A program made the position numbers and the translations under genes. Below are positions 49,323 to 59,349 of a DNA stretch of 64,000 bases, piece after piece. Position 1 is the stretch's first letter. Every line of letters begins with the position of its first letter. The stretch comes from Erythrobacteraceae bacterium WH01K. GTDB taxonomy: Bacteria > Pseudomonadota > Alphaproteobacteria > Sphingomonadales > Sphingomonadaceae. The stretch spans positions 1,860,001-1,924,000 of the forward strand of contig CP115966.1 in NCBI GenBank assembly GCA_027941995.1, in the 5' to 3' direction. The notes beneath the pieces were generated by a model. It was not told the origin of the DNA and made no database searches. It saw only the letters and a program-made list of their open reading frames with translations.

Positions 49323-50087
49323 TCAGCCTTCGGCGACATCCCCTGCAGCCAGGGCGATATTCATGAAGCTTTCGGCCGAGAGGCTCGCCCCGCCGACCAG
49401 TGCCCCGCCGACATGCGGAACAGCCAGGATCTCGCGGGCATTCTCCGGCTTTACCGAACCGCCGTACAGGATGCGCATTTCGCCGGCAGCCTCTTCCCCG
49501 AAACGGGCCTTCAGGAAGTCGTAAATCGCCTGGTGCATCGCGGCGATATCCTCGGTCGTCGGGACCAGTCCGGTGCCGATTGCCCAGATAGGTTCGTAGG
49601 CGACAGTCAGGCGTTCGCCTGCATCGGCCAGTTTCTCAGGCAGCGAATGGCGCAATTGGTCGAGCACGAATTTCTCCGCGCCGCCATCTTTCCGGACGTC
49701 TTCCGGTTCGCCGCAGCAGACGATCGCATTGATACCCGCATCCAGAGCGGCATTCAGCTTCGACAGGACCAGCGCGTCGCTCTCGCCGTGGTTTTCCCGG
49801 CGCTCGCTATGACCGAGAATGACGAATTTGGCGCCGGCGTCGGCAGCCATGGTCGCGGAGATGTCACCGGTATGCGCACCGTCCTGTTCGGCATGGCAGT
49901 CCTGCGCACCCACGGCGATCTGCTCCGCCTCGCGGTGGACGGCGTGGATCAGCGTGAACGGCGGAGCGATGGCGACTTCGGTCTTCATGTAGCGCTGGGC
50001 CGCACGGTCGATCGCCCGCGCTTCCGAAAGCATCGCGCGCGTTCCGTTCATTTTCCAATTGCCGACGATATAGGGTCGGTTGCTCAT
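49323..50087 (-). CDS. tpiA: Triosephosphate isomerase
   Basis: A 254-residue glycolytic enzyme interconverting dihydroxyacetone phosphate and glyceraldehyde 3-phosphate. The catalytic residues are K12 (NWKMN), H93 (ILGHSERR) and E165 (AYEPIWAIGTG); the phosphate loop GGSVKPEN and GALVGGASL are present. AGGAAC lies five bases before the ATG. It is followed by secG after 115 bases. Confidence 0.97.
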   Translation of the reverse strand: MSNRPYIVGNWKMNGTRAMLSEARAIDRAAQRYMKTEVAIAPPFTLIHAVHREAEQIAVGAQDCHAEQDGAHTGDISATMAADAGAKFVILGHSERRENHGESDALVLSKLNAALDAGINAIVCCGEPEDVRKDGGAEKFVLDQLRHSLPEKLADAGERLTVAYEPIWAIGTGLVPTTEDIAAMHQAIYDFLKARFGEEAAGEMRILYGGSVKPENAREILAVPHVGGALVGGASLSAESFMNIALAAGDVAEG

Positions 50088-50281
50088 GCGATGTTCCTGA
50101 ATCTCATACTTCAACCGCCCTTAGACGGTGGGGGGACGGGTCCGCTAGCCGAGCGGGCGCGATAGGTCAAAACCGTTTGCGACCTGTTGCGGCAAGGTCG
50201 CAGCCCCTATAGAGGCTCGCGACGACAAATGCCTCCCGGTAAGGGCGGCGGCAGATACATTTCCCCGGATAAACGACCGAC
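50088..50281. promoter_or_regulatory. Divergent tpiA/ppiD-like promoter region with hairpins
   Basis: The 194-base divergent region contains a 7-bp stem, GCGACCT (50179-50185) and AGGTCGC (50195-50201), directly followed by an imperfect 16-base palindrome AGCCCCTATAGAGGCT (50202-50217), which includes a possible -10 element TATAGA. This could be an operator for the trp-side operon, but no regulator can be named. Confidence 0.42.
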
Positions 50282-52216
50282 ATGATCAATTCCTTCCGCA
50301 GATTTTTCCAGTCCAAGATCGGGCTCGCGATCACGCTGGCTTTCCTCGTGGTGATCGGATTTGCCTTTGCCAGCATGGATGTATCCTCCAGCGGGACGTT
50401 CGGGGGCCTGTCGGGCACCAGCAATGTTGCCGTCGTCGGCGACGAAAGGGTCGGCACGGGCGACCTGAGCCAGGCGGCGACCAATGCGCTCGACCAGGTA
50501 AGGCAGAACAATCCGACGATCGCCATGCCCAGCTTCATCGCAGAAGGCGGGCTGGAGCAGGTGCTGGAAAGCGTCATCGACCGCACGGCAATCGCGGAAT
50601 TCGCCCGCAAATACGGCCTGCGGGCCGGGACGAACCTGGTAAACAGCGAAATCCGCCGCATCCCTGCATTTCGCGGACCCGACGGCAGTTTCAGCGAAGA
50701 TGCCTATCGCGGCGCTCTCGGCCAGCAGGGGCTGAGCGATGCGATGGTTCGCGACGATCTCAGCCGCGGCCTCCTGGCCCAGCAGGTCATGGTGCCCGCC
50801 ACTTTCGGTACACAGCTGCCGGACAAGCTGGCAAGCCGTTACGCTGCGCTGTTCAAGGAACGCCGCACGGGCTTTCTCGGCCTCGTCCCCAGCGCCCTTT
50901 TCGCGCCGGATAAGGACCCGACCGCTGCGGAACTGCAGTCGTTCTATCGCGGCAATCGCAGCGACTATATCAGGCCGGAGCGCCGCGTACTGCGCTATGC
51001 CAGCTTCGATACGGACGCCTCGGGCGACCGGGCGGAGCCGACCGAGCGGGAACTGCGCGCCCGCTACAACGAAAACCGCGCGCAATATGCGGCCAGCGAA
51101 GAACGGTCCTTCAGCCAGGTCATCGTGCCGACGCAGCAGGCCGCAAACGCCATTCGCAACCGTGTGAGCAGCGGCGAATCGCTCGCCGCGGCCGCACGTG
51201 AAGCCGGACTGGAGCCGGCCGCCATCGGACCCGTTGCGCGCGCAGATTTCGCCAGCCAGACTTCGCCCGCGGTGGCGCAGGCCGCCTTCGAGACGCAGGA
51301 AGGCCGCATTGCTACTCCCGCGCGCAGCGGACTTGGCTGGCATGTCGTCCAGGTGACCGATGTGACCGTCATCGGTGGCCGCTCGTTCGAGCAGGCACGC
51401 AGCGAAATCCAGACCGCGCTTCGCGAGGAAAAGCGTCGCCGCGTCGTCAACGAACTGGCGGCCTCGATCGAAGAGCGCCTGTCCGACGGCGAATCCCTCG
51501 TAGACATTGCAAGGGAACTGGACATCGAGATTGCCACGTCCCGCCCCCTGACCGCCGCGGGCCTCGTCTACGGTACCCCGGACCAGCAGGCCCCGGACAT
51601 CCTGCGTCCTGTCCTTTCGACCGCATTCCAGATGGAAGAGGGCGAACCGCAACTGGCCGAAGTCGAGGCGGGCGAGACGTTCCTGCTGTTCGAGACGAGC
51701 ACCATCACCGAAAGCGCCACCGCTCCGCTCGCCGAGATCGAGGACGAAGTGACCGCCGCGTGGAAACTTGCCCGCGGCGCTGTCGCGGCCCGTGCGGCGG
51801 CAGATCGTATCCTCGATCGCATCGAAGGCGGCCAGAGCGTGGTGGAAGCCTTCGCTGCCGAAGAAACCCGTCTGCCCCGCCCCGATGCACTGGCACTGAC
51901 GCGCGAGGAATTGCTGCAGAACCGCCAGCGTGTCATTCCGCCCCTGGCATTGTTCTTCTCGATGGCAGAAGGCTCGACGAAGCGGCTGGAAGCGGAGAAC
52001 GACAATGGCTGGTTCATCGTCGATCTCGACGATATCGAGGCCGGGCTGATTGCGTCCGACGATCCGTTGTTCGCGCAGGCAAAGGCGCAATTCTCTCAGA
52101 CCCTGAGCGACGAATACAGTCGCCAGTTCGTGGCGGCGATGCGTGCGGATGTCGGCGTCGAGACGAACGACGAAGCGATTGCCGCTGTGCGCCGCGCGCT
52201 CGTCGGCGAAAACTAG
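50282..52216 (+). CDS. PpiD/SurA-type peptidyl-prolyl isomerase, membrane anchored
   Basis: A 644-residue protein with a single N-terminal membrane helix (about 13-32) and a large periplasmic part. A SurA-N-like chaperone region (about 45-200, with LEQVLESVIDRTAIAEFARKYGL) and a parvulin-like domain (about 265-370, FSQVIVPTQQAANAIRNRVSSGES, GRIATPARSGLGWHVVQVTDV) identify the PpiD family that helps proteins leaving the Sec translocon. Many PpiD proteins lack isomerase activity. It lies 15 bases before trpE, so the trp operon may be read from this gene's promoter. Confidence 0.88.
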   Translation: MINSFRRFFQSKIGLAITLAFLVVIGFAFASMDVSSSGTFGGLSGTSNVAVVGDERVGTGDLSQAATNALDQVRQNNPTIAMPSFIAEGGLEQVLESVIDRTAIAEFARKYGLRAGTNLVNSEIRRIPAFRGPDGSFSEDAYRGALGQQGLSDAMVRDDLSRGLLAQQVMVPATFGTQLPDKLASRYAALFKERRTGFLGLVPSALFAPDKDPTAAELQSFYRGNRSDYIRPERRVLRYASFDTDASGDRAEPTERELRARYNENRAQYAASEERSFSQVIVPTQQAANAIRNRVSSGESLAAAAREAGLEPAAIGPVARADFASQTSPAVAQAAFETQEGRIATPARSGLGWHVVQVTDVTVIGGRSFEQARSEIQTALREEKRRRVVNELAASIEERLSDGESLVDIARELDIEIATSRPLTAAGLVYGTPDQQAPDILRPVLSTAFQMEEGEPQLAEVEAGETFLLFETSTITESATAPLAEIEDEVTAAWKLARGAVAARAAADRILDRIEGGQSVVEAFAAEETRLPRPDALALTREELLQNRQRVIPPLALFFSMAEGSTKRLEAENDNGWFIVDLDDIEAGLIASDDPLFAQAKAQFSQTLSDEYSRQFVAAMRADVGVETNDEAIAAVRRALVGEN

Positions 52217-52231
52217 GGGCTCGCGGTTTCC

Positions 52232-53746
52232 GTGACGCCGGCGAGGCTTTCGGGCGCAGAGGACGCGCGTCTGCAACTGGCAGGTGGGCGCCCCGCCCTT
52301 GTCTGGCGCGAACTGGTCGCCGACACGCAGACACCGGTCGGCGCCGCGCTCAAGCTGATCGAACCGGGGCGCGGAGACTTCCTGCTCGAATCCGTCGAAG
52401 GCGGTGAAGTTCGCGGACGCTACAGCCTACTCGGTCTCGATCCGGACCTGGTCTTTCGCGCCGATGGGGACGGCGCTGCCATCAATTCGCACTGGCAGAC
52501 CGACCGCAGCGCTTTCGTACCATGCTCAGCCGAGCCCACGTCCGCGCTGCGCGATCTCATCGGGCAAAGCCGGATCGATGTTCCCGACGGCTTGCCGCCC
52601 GCCCTTGCTTGCGTGGTCGGCTATTTTTCCTACGAAACGATCGGAATGGTCGAGGATGTGGCGCGCGCGGCGCAGCCGGGTCTCGGCCTGCCGGATATGG
52701 TCTTTACCCGGCCGACCGTCCTTCTGGTGTTCGATTCCCTGACGGACAAGCTGTTCTGTATCGCGCCCGTCTGGCCAGGCGAGAGAACGCCGGACATGCA
52801 GCTGGAAGAGGCGGCCGACCGGATCGACGACACGCTCCGAAGGTTGGACGACGCAGCACCGCGCGCAGACGGCATCGTCGATTTGCCGGAAATGAAGCCT
52901 GAACCTGCCTTGCCCGAGGGCGACTATGCCGACATGGTTGCCCGGGCGAAGGACTACATCGTTGCCGGCGACATTTTCCAGGTGGTCCTCTCGCAGCGCT
53001 TCTCCTGCCCGTTTCCCCTGCCCCCGCTTGCGCTTTACCGCGCCCTGCGCAGGGTGAACCCTTCGCCGTTTCTCTACCTTCTCGACCTGCCCGGTTTTGC
53101 AGTTGTGGGCTCCAGCCCCGAGATTCTCGTGCGGCTGCGCGAGGGCGAGGTCACGATCCGGCCTATCGCCGGGACGCGGCCCCGCGGCGCGTCGCGCGCG
53201 GAAGACGACAGCAACGAGAAGAGCCTGCTGGCCGACCCCAAGGAGCGTGCCGAGCACCTGATGCTGCTCGATCTCGGCAGGAACGATGTGGGCCGTGTTG
53301 CGAGTGAGGGCAGCGTGGAAGTCACCGACAGCTTCACCGTCGAACGATACAGCCACGTCATGCATATCGTCAGCAATGTGGTCGGAAAGCTCGATCCGTC
53401 GAAGGATGCCCTCGATGCGCTGTTCGCTGGCTTCCCTGCCGGCACCGTCAGCGGCGCGCCCAAGATACGCGCATGCGAGATCATCGCCGAACTGGAACGC
53501 GATGCGCGCGGCCCCTATGCCGGCGGGGTCGGCTACTTCGCGCCCGATGGCAGCTTCGATAGCTGTATCGTCCTGCGCACGGCCGTGGTGAAGGACGACG
53601 TGATGCACGTGCAGGCCGGTGCAGGGATCGTGGCCGACAGCGATCCTGCCTACGAACAGCGCGAATGCGAGGCGAAGGCCGGGGCACTCTTCGCCGCAGC
53701 GCGGGAAGCGGCCCGTGTCGCCAGCGAACCGGGCTTCGGCCAGTGA
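52232..53746 (+). CDS. trpE: Anthranilate synthase component I
   Basis: A 504-residue chorismate-using enzyme that makes anthranilate with TrpG. The tryptophan feedback element LLES is at residues 51-54, and the catalytic core has PIAGTRPRG, the DLGRNDVGRV stretch, HIVSNVVG and FPAGTVSGAPKIRA. The start codon is GTG, placed 15 bases after the PpiD-like gene. There is no leader peptide or attenuator immediately upstream. Its stop overlaps the next gene's GTG start. Confidence 0.96.
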   Translation: MTPARLSGAEDARLQLAGGRPALVWRELVADTQTPVGAALKLIEPGRGDFLLESVEGGEVRGRYSLLGLDPDLVFRADGDGAAINSHWQTDRSAFVPCSAEPTSALRDLIGQSRIDVPDGLPPALACVVGYFSYETIGMVEDVARAAQPGLGLPDMVFTRPTVLLVFDSLTDKLFCIAPVWPGERTPDMQLEEAADRIDDTLRRLDDAAPRADGIVDLPEMKPEPALPEGDYADMVARAKDYIVAGDIFQVVLSQRFSCPFPLPPLALYRALRRVNPSPFLYLLDLPGFAVVGSSPEILVRLREGEVTIRPIAGTRPRGASRAEDDSNEKSLLADPKERAEHLMLLDLGRNDVGRVASEGSVEVTDSFTVERYSHVMHIVSNVVGKLDPSKDALDALFAGFPAGTVSGAPKIRACEIIAELERDARGPYAGGVGYFAPDGSFDSCIVLRTAVVKDDVMHVQAGAGIVADSDPAYEQRECEAKAGALFAAAREAARVASEPGFGQ

Positions 53747-54582
53747 GGCGTTCACTCGTCATCTCATCTATCGCGCTGGTATTGGCATCGTGCGGCGACC
53801 AGTCGGGCGGGGAACCGGTCATGCGGACCGAGATCGGGTCCGGCGTCGCGGAAGAAACAGCATCGCCTCCCTCGGAAGCAGAAGGCGCGCCCGCAGCACA
53901 GGCAAATTCGCCCTGCCGCCGGACGACCGAAATGGGCGTGACCTATACCCATTGCATCGCCGACCCCGGCAAGCACCGCGTAACCATGTCTCTCGGCCCG
54001 AAAGGCTCCTATTACCGGACCTTCGCCCGGCTCGCTGGGGCGCGCAGCAGCACGGCCTCTCCGGTCGCCTTTGCCGTCAATGGGGGCATGTACGACGAGG
54101 CCGGTGCGCCCATCGGCTATTACGTCGAGGACGGGGCGCGCAGGCGCGAGCTCAACCGCGCCGATGGCCCCGGCAATTTCCACATGCAGCCCAACGGCGT
54201 GTTCTACGGTACGGACACCAGCTGGCGCATTCGGACGACCGACGATTTCTACGCCAGCGTGTCCGACCGTCCGCGCTTCGGAACGCAGTCGGGCCCGATG
54301 CTCCTGATAGACGGCAAGCTGCATCCCGATTTTCAGGAAGACGGGCCGTCGAAGATGATCCGTAACGGCGTCGGCGTCGATGCACAGGGCCGCGCGCATT
54401 TCGTCAAGTCGGAAGGCGGCGTCAGCTTTGGCAGGTTCGCTGCCTATTTCCGCGATGTGGCGAAAACGCCTGATGCACTCTATCTCGATGGCAATGTTTC
54501 GGCCTTGTGGAGCCCGGGCGATGACCGCATGGACACCACCGTCCCGCTTGGCCCCCTGATCGTGGTGGAGGAAAGAGAATGA
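53743..54582 (+). CDS. Lipoprotein of the DUF2233/phosphodiester glycosidase (NAGPA-like) family
   Basis: A 279-residue protein with a lipoprotein signal: RRSLVISSIALVLASC, with lipobox LASC and the modified C17. After a Glu/Ala-rich spacer, the domain has NGGMYDEAGAPIGYYVEDG, MQPNGVFY, FGTQSGPMLL, and YLDGNVSALWSP, which fit the phosphodiester glycosidase family. The substrate is unknown. The GTG start overlaps the trpE stop (GTGA) and its end overlaps the iminopeptidase (ATGA), so it is coupled within the trp operon. Confidence 0.8.
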   Translation: MRRSLVISSIALVLASCGDQSGGEPVMRTEIGSGVAEETASPPSEAEGAPAAQANSPCRRTTEMGVTYTHCIADPGKHRVTMSLGPKGSYYRTFARLAGARSSTASPVAFAVNGGMYDEAGAPIGYYVEDGARRRELNRADGPGNFHMQPNGVFYGTDTSWRIRTTDDFYASVSDRPRFGTQSGPMLLIDGKLHPDFQEDGPSKMIRNGVGVDAQGRAHFVKSEGGVSFGRFAAYFRDVAKTPDALYLDGNVSALWSPGDDRMDTTVPLGPLIVVEERE

Positions 54583-55541
54583 CCCAGCCAGAACGCCGCA
54601 CTCTCTATCCCGAAATCGAACCTTACGAGACAGGGATGCTGGATGTCGGAGAAGGACATTCGCTCTATTTCGAGCGGGTCGGTACGCCGGGCGCGAAGCC
54701 GGCCGTATTCCTGCATGGCGGCCCCGGCGGCGGCATGGCGCCGGACCACCGGCGGCAGTGGGATCCCGAACTCTACGACGTCCTGCTGTTCGACCAGCGG
54801 GGCTGCGGCAAGTCGCTCCCGTTCGCGGAGATCGAGAACAACGATACGTGGCGCATCGTGGACGATATCGAGCGTCTTCGCGAGATGTGCGGACACGAGG
54901 CATGGCAGGCATTCGGCGGCAGCTGGGGCTCCACCCTCGCCCTCGCCTATGCGCAGGCCCACCCGTCCCGCGTGACCGACCTGGTCCTGCGCGGCGTTTT
55001 CCTCGCCACGGCGAAGGAAAAGCAGTGGCTGTATGGTTACGGCGCCAGCGAGATTATGGCCGAGCAGTGGGATGAATTCATCGGCCTGATACCCGAAGAC
55101 GAGCGCGGCGACCTGGTGAAGGCGTATTACAAACGCCTGACCAGCGACGACGAGGCCACACGCCTCGCGGCCGCGCGCGAATGGTCGCTATGGGAAGGCA
55201 ATGTCGCGACGCTACTGCCCAACGAAGCCCTGCTGGGCAGTTTCGCGGATCCGTCGAAAGCGGTCCCCTTTGCCCGCATCTGCGCGAAGTTCTTCCTCGA
55301 GGATTTTTTCCTGGAAGAGAACCAGCTGCTGGAAAACGTCGGTCGAATGCAGGGCATTCCCGGTACCATCGTGCAGGGGCGTCACGACATCTGCACTCCG
55401 CCAAGCGCGGCCTGGGCGCTGAAAAAGGCTTGGCCCGAGGCGGAATTCCGGATCGTTCACGATGCCGGTCACAGCGCGAGCGAACCCGGAATTATTGACG
55501 GCCTGGTGCGCGCCACCGACAGCCTGGCGGGCAAGGCCTGA
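54579..55541 (+). CDS. pip: Proline iminopeptidase
   Basis: A 320-residue alpha/beta hydrolase removing N-terminal proline from peptides. The oxyanion motif HGGPGGG is at 46-52, the nucleophile S115 lies in GGSWGST, and the last catalytic residue is in DAGHSASE. The early [31 protein letters not shown] is diagnostic. It overlaps the lipoprotein gene by ATGA and is separated from trpG by 5 bases. Confidence 0.94.
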   Translation: MTQPERRTLYPEIEPYETGMLDVGEGHSLYFERVGTPGAKPAVFLHGGPGGGMAPDHRRQWDPELYDVLLFDQRGCGKSLPFAEIENNDTWRIVDDIERLREMCGHEAWQAFGGSWGSTLALAYAQAHPSRVTDLVLRGVFLATAKEKQWLYGYGASEIMAEQWDEFIGLIPEDERGDLVKAYYKRLTSDDEATRLAAAREWSLWEGNVATLLPNEALLGSFADPSKAVPFARICAKFFLEDFFLEENQLLENVGRMQGIPGTIVQGRHDICTPPSAAWALKKAWPEAEFRIVHDAGHSASEPGIIDGLVRATDSLAGKA

Positions 55542-55546
55542 GCGTC

Positions 55547-56146
55547 ATGATCCTCGTCATCGACAATTACGACAGCTTCACGTTCAATCTCGTCCATTAT
55601 CTCATGGAAATGGGCGCGCAGGTCCGGGTTGAACGAAACGACGCGATGTCGGCAGCCGATGCCTTGCGGCTGGCGCCCGACGGCATCCTCATATCTCCGG
55701 GTCCGAAAACGCCTGACGAAGCCGGTATCAGCCTCGACCTGGTGGGCGCCTGCGCCGATGCGGCAAAACCGCTGCTCGGCGTGTGCCTTGGCCACCAGTC
55801 GATCGGGCAGTATTTCGGCGGCGAGGTCGTCCGTGGCGGATTGATGCATGGCAAGACCAGCCCTGTCGACCACGACGGAACCGGCGTATTCGCCGGGCTC
55901 CCCTGTCCGTTCACCGCCACCCGCTATCATTCGCTCGTCGTCGACAACATGCCGGACAGCCTGCTGGTAAACGCGACCAGCGAGACGCCCGGACTCGATG
56001 GCACCAGCGTCATGGGCGTACGCCACGCCGACCTCCCCATCCATGGCGTGCAATTCCACCCGGAAAGCATCGCGACCGAACACGGTCACGCACTGCTTGC
56101 CAATTTCCTCACCCTGTGCGGCATGGAGGCAAAGCTACCGGCATGA
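55547..56146 (+). CDS. trpG: Anthranilate synthase component II (glutamine amidotransferase)
   Basis: A 199-residue class I glutamine amidotransferase supplying ammonia to TrpE. The nucleophile C80 lies in GVCLGHQ; the His-Glu pair is in VQFHPESI. The opening [19 protein letters not shown] is typical. It may also serve p-aminobenzoate synthesis. Overlaps trpD by ATGA. Confidence 0.95.
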   Translation: MILVIDNYDSFTFNLVHYLMEMGAQVRVERNDAMSAADALRLAPDGILISPGPKTPDEAGISLDLVGACADAAKPLLGVCLGHQSIGQYFGGEVVRGGLMHGKTSPVDHDGTGVFAGLPCPFTATRYHSLVVDNMPDSLLVNATSETPGLDGTSVMGVRHADLPIHGVQFHPESIATEHGHALLANFLTLCGMEAKLPA

Positions 56147-57135
56147 CGACTCTGCCAGATCCATCCCGGCATCTCGCCGAAGACGAAGCGGAAAAGGTTT
56201 TCGGCCACATCCTAGACGGCGATGTCGGCGACGATGCGATCGAAGCCTTCCTGACAGGGATGACCGAACGCAGCGAAACCTCGGACGAGATTGCAGGGGC
56301 CGCGCGTGCCTTGCGCGCGCGTCTGATCCCGATTGCGGCACCGGAAAATGCGGTCGATTGCTGCGGAACTGGTGGCGATGGCCATCACACGCTAAACGTA
56401 TCGACCGCAGTCAGCCTCGTCGTGGCTGCGGCAGGCGTTCCCGTGGCCAAGCATGGCAACCGCGCCGCCAGCAGCAAGTCCGGCGCTGCCGACACGCTCG
56501 AGGCTCTCGGGCTGGACATGGAAGCGGCGGGCAGGACAGCGGAGAAAACGCTTGCCGAACTCGGCATCTGCTTCCTGTTTGCAAAGAACCACCATCCCGC
56601 GATGGGACGCATCCAGCCCATCCGCCTGAAGATCGGCAAGCGCACGATCTTCAACCTTATGGGCCCCTTGTCGAACCCGGCACGGGTCCAGCGACAGCTC
56701 ATCGGCATCGCCCGCCCAGGATATGTGCCGATCTATGCCGGTGCCAAGGCGCGGCTCGGGACGCAGAGAACCATGATCGTGTCTGGCGACGAGGGTCTGG
56801 ACGAACTCAGCCTCGCGGGCGGGAACGAAATTGCCGACGTCATGGGCAACCGGTTCGACATGCGTCGGGCCGATGCATCCTTCGTGGGCGTGCCCCACGC
56901 GCCGGTCAAGGCGATCCGCGGCGGCGACGCGCAGCATAATGCAGCCGCGCTGAAATCGCTCCTGCGCGGGTCGCCCGGCCCCTACCGTGATGCGGTGATC
57001 TTCAACGCGGCGGCTACCCTGCTCGTGGCAGATGCTGCGGAGGACTGGAGCAGCGGGGCCGCAATGGCAGCGGAAGCGCTCGACAGCGGAGCAGCGCGCA
57101 AACTGCTCGTCCGCTGGATCGACATGGCTGTCTGA
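56143..57135 (+). CDS. trpD: Anthranilate phosphoribosyltransferase
   Basis: A 330-residue enzyme joining anthranilate to PRPP. The PRPP loop [18 protein letters not shown], the [15 protein letters not shown] stretch, HPAMGRI and [11 protein letters not shown] are all diagnostic. The ATG overlaps the trpG stop; a longer frame upstream is antisense-type shadow of trpG. It is followed by trpC after 16 bases. Confidence 0.97.
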   Translation: MTTLPDPSRHLAEDEAEKVFGHILDGDVGDDAIEAFLTGMTERSETSDEIAGAARALRARLIPIAAPENAVDCCGTGGDGHHTLNVSTAVSLVVAAAGVPVAKHGNRAASSKSGAADTLEALGLDMEAAGRTAEKTLAELGICFLFAKNHHPAMGRIQPIRLKIGKRTIFNLMGPLSNPARVQRQLIGIARPGYVPIYAGAKARLGTQRTMIVSGDEGLDELSLAGGNEIADVMGNRFDMRRADASFVGVPHAPVKAIRGGDAQHNAAALKSLLRGSPGPYRDAVIFNAAATLLVADAAEDWSSGAAMAAEALDSGAARKLLVRWIDMAV

Positions 57136-57151
57136 GACTGGCTTTCGCACC

Positions 57152-57940
57152 ATGAACAAGCTCGAGGAAATCTGCGCGGCAAAGCGCGACGAAGTGGCCC
57201 GGCGCAAGGCTGCCGCTTCGGTGGCCGACCTGGCTGATCGCGCAGCCGGGCAAACACAGCCGCGCGGTTTCGAGGCTGCGCTCCGCTCGGCCTCGCGCGA
57301 TGGCTTCGCCCTAATCGCCGAGATCAAGAAGGCATCTCCGTCCAAGGGACTGATCCGCCCCGATTTCCGCCCTGCCGATCACGCACGGGATTACGAGGCG
57401 GGCGGCGCGGCCTGCCTCTCCGTCCTGACGGACGAACCGTATTTCCAGGGGCATTCGGATTACCTTGTCGAGGCGCGCGAGGCCTGCGACCTGCCTGTCC
57501 TGCGGAAGGACTTCATGGTCGATCCGTGGCAATGCATCGAGGCGCGGGCAATGGGCGCCGATGCCATCCTCATCATCGTGGCCGCCCTGTCGGATGCCCA
57601 GATGCTGGAAATCGAGGCTGCCGCGCGCGACCACCAGATGGACGTATTGGTCGAGGTGCACGACGAGGCGGAATTGGAGCGTGCGCATGCCCTGCAATCC
57701 AGACTCGTCGGGGTGAACAATCGCGACCTCAAAACCTTCACGACCGATCTGGCGGTGACGGAGAGACTGGCACCACTGGCGCCCGAAGGCGCGCTCCTGG
57801 TCGGGGAGAGCGGGATCGGGAGCCATGCCGATTGCACCCGCCTTTCGCACAGCGGTGTGCGGACGTTCCTGGTCGGGGAAAGCCTGATGCGCGCAGACGA
57901 TGTCGCGGCGGCGACGCGCGCGCTGCTCGAAGGTCGCTAG
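57152..57940 (+). CDS. trpC: Indole-3-glycerol phosphate synthase
   Basis: A 262-residue TIM-barrel enzyme of tryptophan synthesis. Active-site stretches are visible: [46 protein letters not shown] and VGESGI. It is a single-function enzyme without a TrpF domain. trpA, trpB and trpF are not in the window, so the operon is split. Confidence 0.97.
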   Translation: MNKLEEICAAKRDEVARRKAAASVADLADRAAGQTQPRGFEAALRSASRDGFALIAEIKKASPSKGLIRPDFRPADHARDYEAGGAACLSVLTDEPYFQGHSDYLVEAREACDLPVLRKDFMVDPWQCIEARAMGADAILIIVAALSDAQMLEIEAAARDHQMDVLVEVHDEAELERAHALQSRLVGVNNRDLKTFTTDLAVTERLAPLAPEGALLVGESGIGSHADCTRLSHSGVRTFLVGESLMRADDVAAATRALLEGR

Positions 57941-57981
57941 ATCTCTGTGCTCGAAAGCGGCAGTGTGGCAGGAAGGCCCTC

Positions 57982-58455
57982 ATGAGCAAACTGACCCATC
58001 TCGGCGCCGACGGCACGGCACACATGGTCGATGTCGGAAACAAGGCGGCAACTTCGCGCAAGGCGGTTGCCGAGGGCACGATCGCCATGAATGCGGCCGC
58101 GCTGGGCGCCATTCGCGATGGCACCGTTCCGAAAGGCGATGTGCTGGCGGCAGCAAGGATCGCTGGCATCATGGCTGCGAAGAGAACGGGCGAACTCATC
58201 CCCCTTTGCCATCCGCTGTCGCTGGACGCGGTGACGGTCGATTGCACCGTCGAAGATGAGGGTGTCAGGGTGACTGCGACAGCCTCCCTGTCCGGGCGCA
58301 CCGGCGTCGAGATGGAGGCAATGACCGCGGCGAGCGTCGCCTTGCTCACCATCTACGACATGGCGAAGGCACTGGACCGCGAGATGGTGATTTCCGGCGT
58401 CAGACTTCTGTCCAAAACCGGCGGCAAGTCCGGCGACTGGTTTGCTTCGAACTGA
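57982..58455 (+). CDS. moaC: Cyclic pyranopterin monophosphate synthase
   Basis: A 157-residue enzyme of molybdenum cofactor synthesis, acting after MoaA. The family motifs [37 protein letters not shown] and [12 protein letters not shown] are intact. AGGAAGG lies just before the ATG. In many alphaproteobacteria moeA follows here; in this window it does not, and lexA comes next. Confidence 0.96.
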   Translation: MSKLTHLGADGTAHMVDVGNKAATSRKAVAEGTIAMNAAALGAIRDGTVPKGDVLAAARIAGIMAAKRTGELIPLCHPLSLDAVTVDCTVEDEGVRVTATASLSGRTGVEMEAMTAASVALLTIYDMAKALDREMVISGVRLLSKTGGKSGDWFASN

Positions 58456-58515
58456 AAGCGGCACGAAGCAGGAACGCCTGTTCCGGCCCGAACTGCTCCA
58501 GAATGGCGCAATTGC

Positions 58516-58558
58516 TTGACTTAGCCAGATAGGTTCCCTAATCGTTCCGCATTCGTTC
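58516..58558 (+). promoter_or_regulatory. lexA promoter with two overlapping SOS boxes
   Basis: Three GTTC half-sites start at 58533, 58544 and 58555, each exactly 11 bases apart, giving two overlapping GTTC-N7-GTTC sites. This is the established LexA box of alphaproteobacteria. A -35 element TTGACT (58516-58521), a 17-base spacer and a -10-like TAATCG overlap them, so LexA should repress its own gene. Confidence 0.88.
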
Positions 58559-58603
58559 GCGTTATCGCGCACGGATACGGCGAAACGATACAGGAGCTTG
58601 CCG

Positions 58604-59296
58604 ATGCTCACGGCGAAGCAGCACGAACTGATCCAGTTTATCCAGCAGCGGCTGGAGGAAACGGGAATTTCCCCTTCATTCGAAGAAATGAAGGAAGCGC
58701 TAGATCTCAAGAGCAAATCCGGCGTGCATCGCCTGATTTCAGCATTGGAAGAGCGCGGCTTCATCCGGCGCCTGCCCAACCGCGCGCGTGCACTCGAAGT
58801 CATCCGGCAGCCGGAAGATGCTGTGCCTGCCAGTGCCGCGAAGCCGAAGGCCGCGAACGATCTCGTCGGGGCGCGCGCTCCCGTACCTCCTGCGCGGCCC
58901 GAACCGGCGAACGATGTCATCGAGATTCCTCTCCATGGTCGTATCGCGGCCGGTGCACCCATAGAAGCGCTGGAAGACCACCAGAGCCTGCCGGTCCCGG
59001 CTGCCCTGCTCGGCCCGGGCGATCACTATGCGCTCGAAGTATCGGGCGATTCGATGATCGAAGCCGGCATCTTCGATGGGGACTTCGCCCTGATCCGGCG
59101 GACGAATACCGCCCGTGACGGTGAGATCGTGGTCGCGCTCGTCAACAACGAGGAAGCGACCCTGAAATACCTGCACCGCGACAGCGGCAATGTTCGCCTC
59201 GACCCGGCCAATTCCGCTTACGAAGCGCAGGTCTACGCCCCGACACAGGTCGAGGTTCAGGGAAAGCTGGCAGGCCTTCTGCGCCGGTATCACTGA
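58604..59296 (+). CDS. lexA: SOS repressor LexA
   Basis: A 230-residue repressor. The N-terminal winged helix is [17 protein letters not shown] to about 70. The self-cleavage site is A116-G117 (RIAAGAPI), and the catalytic dyad is S150 (SGDSMIE) and K188 (ATLKYL). The ATG is chosen because CAGGAG lies seven bases upstream; a TTG two codons before is too near. The linker between domains (70-105) is longer than in E. coli. Confidence 0.97.
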   Translation: MLTAKQHELIQFIQQRLEETGISPSFEEMKEALDLKSKSGVHRLISALEERGFIRRLPNRARALEVIRQPEDAVPASAAKPKAANDLVGARAPVPPARPEPANDVIEIPLHGRIAAGAPIEALEDHQSLPVPAALLGPGDHYALEVSGDSMIEAGIFDGDFALIRRTNTARDGEIVVALVNNEEATLKYLHRDSGNVRLDPANSAYEAQVYAPTQVEVQGKLAGLLRRYH

Positions 59297-59349
59297 TCCT
59301 CAGGCTTCCTGCCATTTGTCGGGACATCGCATAGGCCGGGACCAGTGCA

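Noticed and set aside
52217-52231. trp leader peptide or attenuator
   Set aside because: Only 15 bases separate trpE from the upstream gene; there is no room for a leader with tandem Trp codons.
50207-52276. 689-codon minus-strand frame inside the PpiD-like gene
   Set aside because: Composition is typical of an antisense shadow; the plus-strand gene has a membrane helix and PpiD-type domains.
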